From an uncultured Lachnospiraceae bacterium (GTDB taxonomy: Bacteria; Bacillota; Clostridia; Lachnospirales; Lachnospiraceae), in NCBI GenBank assembly GCA_900544445.1, contig UQVK01000071.1, positions 1 to 19,886 of the forward strand: a stretch of DNA of 19,886 bases, read 5' to 3'. A program made the translations under genes and the position numbers. This document shows, piece by piece, positions 14,256 to 19,886 of the stretch (positions within the stretch are counted from its first letter, which is position 1; each line of letters opens with the position of its first letter). The notes below the pieces were generated by a model that did not search any database, was not told the origin of the DNA, and was given only the letters and a program-made list of their open reading frames with translations.

Positions 14256-15578
14256 ATGCTTTTGGAATTTAAAACATCAAATTATAAATCATTTAAAGAT
14301 GAATTAGTATTTTCCCTTGTCCCGGCGCCGAAGCAGAAAGGGCTGGACTACAGTATTTTGGAAGAAAATATTGTCGGGAAAAAATACAGAGGTTTGTGTT
14401 CGGCTGTTATTTATGGGCCAAATGCTTCCGGAAAGACCAATATTATTGGTGCAATGGACACTTTCAAGTCGATTGTTTTACGTGGAAATCTGCGGAACGA
14501 AGAGGCTAAAATGGATCCAAACGCAGCGGCCGGTGCGCTTGAACTGATTCCAAATAATTCCATTGATATTGCGTTGCCGGTAAGCTTTTCAATCAAATTT
14601 ACCACAGATGGAATGCTGATAGAGTATGGTTTTTCTGCTGATCTTGGAATGTTTCTGGATGCTTCTCATGACAGAAGGGTTTTAACGGAAGCTCTTTATG
14701 TAAATGAAGAAATGGTGTTTTTGCGAAATGATGAGCTGGAATTCGGCACTTTAAAAGAAATAGAACCGCTTCTGGTCAATGCGTTTGCTCAAAATCAGGA
14801 GGGTGCTGTTGCTCTGGCAAAAAGTAATCTGAGTGCAGAAGAACTGTTCCTGATGAACGGCTTCAAAAATATGTTCAGTGCGAAACTGGTCGCTGCAATC
14901 AGTAACTGGCTTACCCATAAGTTTATGGTTATATATCGCGCGGACGCGATGCAGATCATTCGGAAATTCAGTGATCCGAAAAAGAAATCCATATATGTGG
15001 AAAAAACCCTGAACGAAGCAGCGGCCTGTTTTGGAATTAATTCCAATGCTCTGGGATATATTGTCGAGGGAGATGCGAACGAGGCAAAACTGTGTTCTAT
15101 ATTCAGACAGTCTGAAAAAGGGACTGCGATTCCGGCAGAATTGTTTGAATCTTATGGGACGATCCGTTTTATCAATATGTTCCCTCTGGTAGTAAATGCG
15201 CTGCTTAACGGCGGAACATTAGTAGTGGATGAGTTTGATGCGTCCATTCATCCAATGGCATTGATGAATATTATTAATATCTTTCATAATGATGAAATCA
15301 ATGTGAACCATGCACAGCTGATCTTTAATACACATAACCCGATTTTTTTAAATTCCAATCTTTATCGAAGAGATGAAATCAAGTTTGTCGAAAGGAATGA
15401 TGATACGCATTTTAGCAGTCATTATTCGCTTTCTGATTTTGGAACGGCTGGGAAACAGGGTGTGCGCAAAAATGAGGATTACATGAAAAATTATTTTGTG
15501 GATAGATATGGCGCGATCAAGGATATTGATTTTACACCGATTTTTGAAGAATTAATGTCTGCGGAAAAAGAGAGGTAA
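14256..15578 (+). CDS. AAA/ABC-like ATPase of an RloA/AbiLi-type defence pair
   Basis: This is a 440-residue ATPase of the AAA_15/AAA_21 (OLD/RecF-like) class. Walker A is GPNASGKT (54-61). An ABC-signature-like segment ESYGT is at 298-302, Walker B is TLVVDEFDASIHP (321-333) with Asp325 and Glu326, and the switch histidine is in NTHNP (358-362). Between Walker A and the signature lies a long insertion (about 70-290), as usual for these proteins. There is no nuclease or TOPRIM domain in this chain; that function may sit in the next gene, which starts 3 bases after its stop. This arrangement is that of RloA/AbiLi with RloB/AbiLii, where the ATPase is thought to sense or control a toxic partner during phage infection. 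The gene is AT-rich compared with ftsH and nfo and has its own promoters, which suggests horizontal transfer. GGAGG precedes the ATG. Confidence 0.88.
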   Translation: MLLEFKTSNYKSFKDELVFSLVPAPKQKGLDYSILEENIVGKKYRGLCSAVIYGPNASGKTNIIGAMDTFKSIVLRGNLRNEEAKMDPNAAAGALELIPNNSIDIALPVSFSIKFTTDGMLIEYGFSADLGMFLDASHDRRVLTEALYVNEEMVFLRNDELEFGTLKEIEPLLVNAFAQNQEGAVALAKSNLSAEELFLMNGFKNMFSAKLVAAISNWLTHKFMVIYRADAMQIIRKFSDPKKKSIYVEKTLNEAAACFGINSNALGYIVEGDANEAKLCSIFRQSEKGTAIPAELFESYGTIRFINMFPLVVNALLNGGTLVVDEFDASIHPMALMNIINIFHNDEINVNHAQLIFNTHNPIFLNSNLYRRDEIKFVERNDDTHFSSHYSLSDFGTAGKQGVRKNEDYMKNYFVDRYGAIKDIDFTPIFEELMSAEKER

Positions 15579-15581
15579 CAG

Positions 15582-16235
15582 ATGCGCAGGGAAAACAGGA
15601 CATATTATTTTTCTGTAGAGGGAGATACGGAGCAATGGTATTTGGAATGGTTGCAACGGACAATTAACGCAGAGCCGACTGCCAGATATACCGTAAAATT
15701 GGACTGTAAAATTCAAAAGGATCCCGTGTCCCGGGTGAAACGTATGACAGTTGTGGGAAAAACGGAGATCACACATATTTTTGATTATGAAAGTAATGAA
15801 GAAAAACATGTGAAAGAATTTAAGAACACGATAGACCGGATGAAAGAGGCGCAAAATTCAGGGAAAAATATTAAGTATCATTTGGGATACAGTAATTTTA
15901 CGTTTGAACTTTGGATGATTTTGCACATGAATGAATGCAATGGCGTATTGACGCACCGTCAGCAGTATCTGAATCCTCTGAATCGGGCTTATGGAGAGAA
16001 TTTTGAAAATCTGGAACAGTATAAAGAAGAAAAAAATTTCAAACGAATTCTCGGAAAACTGACGCTTGAACACGTAAAGCAGGCGGTACACAGATCCGAA
16101 ACAATCATGCGGAGAAATGAAGATTTGGGAAACAGACTGCAGCAGTATAAAGGGTACTGTTACTATAAAGAAAATCCATCCCTGACCGTTTGGGAGCAGA
16201 TTAAGCGGATTTTGCAGGACTGCGGGATTCTGTAA
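15582..16235 (+). CDS. RloB-like protein (AbiLii type), TOPRIM-like effector
   Basis: This 217-residue protein has RloB family features. An N-terminal strand leads into SVEGDTEQWYLEWL (EGxTE at 13-17, the TOPRIM-like glutamate), a second acidic motif follows in HIFDYES (67-71), and the most typical RloB block is SNFTFELWMILH (104-115). The C-terminal third is helical and basic, with the family's NPSLTVWEQI near 198-207. In RloB proteins the second motif is usually D-x-D; here it reads Asp68-Tyr-Glu70, a conservative change. Expected role: the catalytic or toxic partner of the ATPase encoded 3 bases upstream, as in AbiL. The biochemical activity of RloB proteins is poorly defined, and nuclease action is an inference from the TOPRIM resemblance. 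Start ATG 15582 has GAGAGG just upstream. No clear terminator follows. Confidence 0.82.
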   Translation: MRRENRTYYFSVEGDTEQWYLEWLQRTINAEPTARYTVKLDCKIQKDPVSRVKRMTVVGKTEITHIFDYESNEEKHVKEFKNTIDRMKEAQNSGKNIKYHLGYSNFTFELWMILHMNECNGVLTHRQQYLNPLNRAYGENFENLEQYKEEKNFKRILGKLTLEHVKQAVHRSETIMRRNEDLGNRLQQYKGYCYYKENPSLTVWEQIKRILQDCGIL

Positions 16236-16295
16236 AGGCTGACGTACGCAGACTGCTCTTTTTTGGCTGCGGGAAATGAAACAAAGGAAGAAAAC

Positions 16296-17132
16296 ATGAA
16301 ACAGAAAATTACAATAGGAACCCACATGTCAATCGCACAGGGGCTTGAAAAAACGGCGGAGAACGTGGTGAAGATGGAAGCGGACACCATGCAGATTTTC
16401 AGTAGAAATCCCAGGGGCTCCAATTTCAGGACGCCGACGGAAAAGGAAACGGAAGGCTTTCAGCGCATCCGCCGGGAGCATGGCTTCGGCCCCATTCTGG
16501 CCCATGCGCCCTATACCATGAATCTGGCAAGCGACACGGAAAAGGTCTATGAGTTCGCCTGCACGGTGATCCGGGAGGATGTGGCGCGGATGGACGCGCT
16601 GGGCATTGAGAATCTGGTATTTCATCCGGGAAGCCATACGGGCATCGGGGTGGAAAAGGGGATTGAAAACATCATCGCCGGGCTGGATCAGGCCATCACG
16701 GGAGAGGAAAACATAACGGTGCTTCTGGAAACCATGAGCGGTAAGGGCACGGAGATCGGAGACCGGTTCGAGCAGCTGCGGGCCATCCGGGACGGAGTGA
16801 AGCATCCGGAGCGGATCGGGATCTGTCTGGATACCTGCCATGTATTCGCCGCAGGATACGACATCGTAAACGATCTGGACGGCGTGCTGGAGGAATTCGA
16901 CCGTATTCTGGGACTTTCCCTGCTGCGGGCGGTGCACTTAAACGACAGCTGTATGCCCTTCGGCTCGCACAAGGACAGGCACGCGGCCATCGGGGAGGGG
17001 CTGATCGGCTGGGAGGCGCTTCTGAACGTGCTGCGCCATCCGGCGCTGAAGGGACTGCCTTTTTATCTGGAAACGCCCTTTGACGACGCGGGGCATAAGG
17101 AGGAGATCCGCAGGATACGGGAGGCGCTGTAA
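16296..17132 (+). CDS. nfo: Endonuclease IV (AP endonuclease)
   Basis: This is a 278-residue TIM-barrel enzyme that cleaves DNA 5' of abasic sites and removes 3' blocking groups in base excision repair. All nine residues of the trinuclear zinc site can be located by comparison with E. coli Nfo: H70, H110, E145, D179, H182, H214, D227, H229 and E259. Signature segments are [31 protein letters not shown] and HLNDS...[13 protein letters not shown]. Length matches the family (280-285). An upstream TTG frame reaches 16263, but ATG 16296 has AAAGGAAG at good distance and gives the family N-terminus. Base composition returns to the GC-rich background here. The ABC-F gene follows after 35 bases. Confidence 0.95.
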   Translation: MKQKITIGTHMSIAQGLEKTAENVVKMEADTMQIFSRNPRGSNFRTPTEKETEGFQRIRREHGFGPILAHAPYTMNLASDTEKVYEFACTVIREDVARMDALGIENLVFHPGSHTGIGVEKGIENIIAGLDQAITGEENITVLLETMSGKGTEIGDRFEQLRAIRDGVKHPERIGICLDTCHVFAAGYDIVNDLDGVLEEFDRILGLSLLRAVHLNDSCMPFGSHKDRHAAIGEGLIGWEALLNVLRHPALKGLPFYLETPFDDAGHKEEIRRIREAL

Positions 17133-17167
17133 AGGCTGAAGAGAAACGGCGCGTTGGAGGGAGGATT

Positions 17168-19126
17168 ATGCTGTATCAGATTGCAAACGGCTGCGTGCGG
17201 TTCGGAGCCGATACCATACTGGAACATATCAATTTTGAAATCCGCAATACGGAAAAGATCGCGGTGGTGGGCAGAAACGGCTGCGGAAAAACCACGCTGC
17301 TGAGGCTGATCGCGGGAGAAGTGGAACTGTCCAAACGGGATTCGGACGAGGATATTTTCATCGCAAAGGCTGGAAAACCGACCATCGGCTACCTGAAACA
17401 GGTGGCCTTTGAGGAGGAAAACATCACTGTGGAGGAAGAGATCCGCAAGGTGTTTGCTCCGGTTCTTTCCCTGCAGGAAAAAATGGAACAGGCCCTTTTG
17501 GAGGTGGAGCGGGAGGCCTCGGAGGAGAATGTGAAGCGATATTCCGCTCTGCAGGAGCGGTTTGAGGCCATGGGAGGCTATCACTATGACCGGGAATTTG
17601 ACGGCCTGTTTTACAGCTTCGGATTCCGGGATGAGGACAGGGGCAGGAGGATGGCGGAATTTTCCGGCGGCCAGCGCTCCAAAATCGCCTTCATCAAGCT
17701 GCTTCTGTCAATGCCGGACATCATGCTTCTGGACGAGCCGACCAACCATCTGGACATGGCCGCGGTGGAGTGGCTGGAGCAGTATCTGAAAAACTATAAC
17801 AGGGCGGTGGTCGTGGTTTCCCATGACCGGATGTTTCTTGATAACGTTGCGGATGTGGTCTACGAGATCGAGTACGGGACCGCGAAGCGCTATCCCGGAA
17901 ATTACAGCCATTTTGTGGAAACAAAGCAGGCGGATTATGAGAAGCAGTTAAAGGACTATACCCTGCAGCAGCAGGAGATCAAACGTCTGGAGACGCTGGT
18001 GGAGCGGTTTAAAAACAAGCCCACCAAGGTGGCGATGACCCGGTCCAAGAAAAAAGCCATCGAGCACATGGACAAAATTGAAAATCCGATGGCGGCGGAT
18101 GGCAGAACCTTTCAGAAGAGCCTGAAGCCGGCGCTGGAATCCGGAAAGGAGGTGCTTTCCGTCCGGAGTCTGGAGGTGGGCTATGACGTTCCCCTCGCCC
18201 GGATCAGCTTTGAGTTGAAAAGAGGGGAGAAAATCGCCGTGGTCGGAGACAACGGAACGGGAAAGTCCACCCTCTTAAAGACCCTGGTGGGACGGCTTCC
18301 GGCCCTGGGCGGTGAATTTGACTTTGGCGTCAATGTGAAGATTGGTTATTTTGACCAGGAGTCGGCCCAGTACGCTTCCGCGAAGGATGTGCTGACGGAT
18401 TTCTGGGAAGAATTTCCGGATCTGACCCAGACGGAGGCAAGAAGCGCCCTCGGGGCCTTCCTGTTCACCCAGGACGACGTATTCCGGCAGGTGAAGCTTC
18501 TTTCCGGCGGGGAGAAGGCGAGGCTGGCTCTGTGTAAAATCTTTCAGAGACGGCCGAACCTGCTGATTCTGGATGAGCCCACCAATCACATGGACATCGT
18601 GGGAAAGGAAACGCTGGAAAATCTGCTGAAGGCATATGAGGGCACGGTGCTTTTCGTCTCCCACGACCGATATTTTGTCAGACGCGTGGCGGATAAGCTG
18701 CTGGAGCTTCGGGCGGAAGGCACTGCCTTTTATCCCTTCGGCTATGAGCAGTATGCCGAAGAGCGGGCGAAACGCAGGGAGGACAGCGGGGATCAGGAAG
18801 CCGCTTTCCGTATTCTTCCCGTCCGCGGCGGAGAGTCTGGGGACCGCGCCTCAGTTCCCGGAGGCAGTACCAGCACAGTTTCCGAGGGCCGCGGGGGGAA
18901 AAATTATTTCAACCCCGGAAAGGAACAGGCGAAGCGGGAGCGGAGGCTGGCCAGGCTGGAAGAAAAAATCGCCGCCTGCGAGCAGCGGATTGCCGGGCTG
19001 AAGGAGCAGTGGGCCTCTCCGGAGCTGGCGGCGGATTATGTCCGGCTGAATGAGCTGCAGCAGGAAATCAACGGCGCGGAGGGAGAGCTGGAAGGGCTGA
19101 TGGAGGAATATCTGGAATTGACATAG
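17168..19126 (+). CDS. ABC-F family ATPase
   Basis: This is a 652-residue soluble protein with two ABC cassettes in tandem and no membrane domain. Cassette 1: Walker A GRNGCGKT (35-42), signature FSGGQ (165-169), Walker B with LLDEPTNHLD (187-196). Cassette 2: Walker A GDNGTGKS (360-367), signature LSGGEK (445-450), LDEPTNHMD (468-476). The linker of about 80 residues (240-325), with a charged helical hairpin and KPTKVAMTRSKKKA, is the P-site tRNA interaction region. After a low-complexity Gly/Ser stretch (about 545-578), residues 580-648 form a C-terminal coiled coil as in Uup-like members. ABC-F proteins bind the ribosomal E site and relieve stalled or antibiotic-bound ribosomes, or help assembly. 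Whether this one confers resistance cannot be read from the sequence. GGAGG lies 5 bases before the ATG. It probably shares a transcript with nfo. Confidence 0.93.
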   Translation: MLYQIANGCVRFGADTILEHINFEIRNTEKIAVVGRNGCGKTTLLRLIAGEVELSKRDSDEDIFIAKAGKPTIGYLKQVAFEEENITVEEEIRKVFAPVLSLQEKMEQALLEVEREASEENVKRYSALQERFEAMGGYHYDREFDGLFYSFGFRDEDRGRRMAEFSGGQRSKIAFIKLLLSMPDIMLLDEPTNHLDMAAVEWLEQYLKNYNRAVVVVSHDRMFLDNVADVVYEIEYGTAKRYPGNYSHFVETKQADYEKQLKDYTLQQQEIKRLETLVERFKNKPTKVAMTRSKKKAIEHMDKIENPMAADGRTFQKSLKPALESGKEVLSVRSLEVGYDVPLARISFELKRGEKIAVVGDNGTGKSTLLKTLVGRLPALGGEFDFGVNVKIGYFDQESAQYASAKDVLTDFWEEFPDLTQTEARSALGAFLFTQDDVFRQVKLLSGGEKARLALCKIFQRRPNLLILDEPTNHMDIVGKETLENLLKAYEGTVLFVSHDRYFVRRVADKLLELRAEGTAFYPFGYEQYAEERAKRREDSGDQEAAFRILPVRGGESGDRASVPGGSTSTVSEGRGGKNYFNPGKEQAKRERRLARLEEKIAACEQRIAGLKEQWASPELAADYVRLNELQQEINGAEGELEGLMEEYLELT

Positions 19127-19133
19127 AAGGACA

Positions 19134-19170
19134 GGCTGCACCGGGGAGGGAAAAAATTCCCGGTGCAGCC
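19134..19170. terminator. Hairpin between convergent ABC-F and AraC genes
   Basis: A perfect 12-bp GC-rich stem (19134-19145 with 19159-19170) around an A-rich loop, 8 bases after the ABC-F stop and 17 bases from the AraC stop. The T content after the stem is modest (CGTTTGG), so it is a probable shared terminator rather than a certain one. Confidence 0.75.
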
Positions 19171-19186
19171 CGTTTGGCAGGGGGTG

Positions 19187-19886
19187 TCAGGTGTGTCCGG
19201 CCGTCTGGCCGGAAGAGGGCGTCCGTACGGAGGAGGCCCCCCGGTACTTTTTTACATACTCGCCGGGAGCGATTCCGGCGGTCCGCCGGAATACCTTCGT
19301 AAAATAGCTCTGGTCATCATAGCCGACCATCTGGGAGATATCCGTAAGGCGCAGATTTGTAGTCCGGATCAGCTCCTTGGCTTTGGTAATGCGGACATTG
19401 TTGAGGTACCGGTGAAAGCTGATTCCCGTTTCCTGGCGGAAGATGCGGCTCAGGTAATCCGGGGACAGGCAGACCATGCGCGCGGTATCCTCCAGCGTGA
19501 GCCGCTCCTGATAGCCGCCCCCGATGTGCTGGATACAGCGGTGAATGATGTTGGCATGCCTCACGTCCGGATAGGCGGCAATGCTTTCCAGAAGTCCCTC
19601 CACGATGGTGAGCAGCCAGGCGGAAACCGCCTGAAAAGAGGGCAGGGAGGAAAGACTTTTCTGCCACTGCCTGTGCAGAAGAAGAACCTGCTGTTCATCC
19701 ATTCCGTTCTCTGCGGCGGTGCGGGACAGAAGGACCAGAAGTTCCGAGATCTGCCCCCGGATCCGGCTGATTTCACTGCCTCCCGCATGGAGGGAGGCGA
19801 GAAGCTCGGTCAGGTACTGCCTGGCCGCTTCCTTTGTATGACGGGCATGCCGTCAGTCTGTGGCGAAAGTCCACGAGGGGCGTAGT
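19187..19886 (-). CDS. AraC family transcriptional regulator, partial and apparently frameshifted
   Basis: The C-terminal 100 residues are a complete AraC/XylS DNA-binding domain. The first HTH is LTLEDTARMVCLSPDYLSRI and the second LTDISQMVGYDDQSYFTKVF, ending in the family's G.APGEYVKKYR. The first ATG in this frame is at 19702, but it has no good ribosome binding site and the frame is open further up to an in-frame TGA at 19853-19855. That upstream part reads as a plausible helical linker (HTKEAARQYLTELLASLHA). Upstream of the stop, a different frame continues plausibly (PLVDFRHRLTAC) to the window edge. Removing one C from the CCC run that reads GGG on the plus strand at 19843-19845 would join the two. 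So this is either a frameshifted gene, an assembly error, or a short protein starting at 19702. The sensor domain and target genes lie outside the window. Confidence 0.8.

Noticed and set aside
16236..16295. Terminator between the RloB-like gene and nfo
   Set aside because: A T6 run is present near 16258-16264, but no stable stem precedes it apart from GCAG-A-CTGC, whose loop is too small.
16230..17139. 13-base direct repeat (CTGTAAAGGCTGA) at the ends of the RloB-like gene and nfo
   Set aside because: Considered as insertion-site duplications, but both fall on stop codons and a 13-base match is expected by chance in a window of this size.
1..19886. CRISPR array, rRNA genes or insertion sequences
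   Set aside because: No regularly spaced repeats, rRNA-like segments, transposase or integrase motifs were seen on either strand.

Overview
The window looks like a chromosomal segment of a gut-type Firmicute of the class Clostridia, most likely a Lachnospiraceae member. This rests on three things: AGGAGG-type ribosome binding sites, textbook TTGACA/TATAAT promoters, and the gene families present (KtrAB-type potassium uptake, ABC-F, DUF4367, SplB-like radical SAM, and an inosine monophosphate dehydrogenase of the Tritrichomonas-like type). Most of the window is GC-rich by eye. Two stretches are clearly AT-rich: about 1-1460, and about 14100-16240. No integrase, transposase, CRISPR array or rRNA was seen.

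Layout. 1-1280: AT-rich, with the end of a DUF4367-type protein and a small secreted protein of unknown function, each closed by a hairpin terminator. 1327-1565: tRNA-Pro (anticodon AGG) with its own promoter and terminator. 1725-3176: a SplB-like radical SAM protein and an SGNH-type hydrolase. 3208-4345 (minus): tRNA-Gly(CCC) and a Cof-type HAD phosphatase. 4390-5784: a 23S rRNA uracil methyltransferase of the RlmD type. 5802-8424: a promoter, a small putative membrane protein, then ktrB and ktrA. 8425-8690: a repeat region with a 28-bp hairpin and a duplicated element, followed by a consensus promoter. 8768-11604: IMP dehydrogenase, a conserved-looking unknown protein, a TetR regulator and a strong terminator. 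11757-14097: a small coiled-coil protein overlapping an FtsH protease gene. 14151-16235: an AT-rich two-gene cassette (AAA/ABC-like ATPase plus RloB-like protein). 16296-19170: endonuclease IV and an ABC-F ATPase. 19187-19886 (minus): an AraC regulator, cut by the window edge and apparently frameshifted.

How it works together. Most genes are housekeeping: rRNA modification, K+ homeostasis, guanine nucleotide synthesis, membrane proteolysis, base excision repair and ribosome protection. The accessory element is the 14151-16235 cassette. Its ATPase has intact Walker A, signature-like, Walker B and switch-histidine motifs, and the partner has the RloB features EGxTE and FELW. That gene pair is the architecture of the AbiL/RloAB class of anti-phage systems. 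The base composition, the private promoter(s) and the tight two-gene spacing fit an acquired defence cassette placed between ftsH and nfo. This is an inference from motifs and context and has not been tested.

Limits. Calls come from reading motifs by eye. No database search, profile search or folding program was run. GC contrasts are visual and were not computed.
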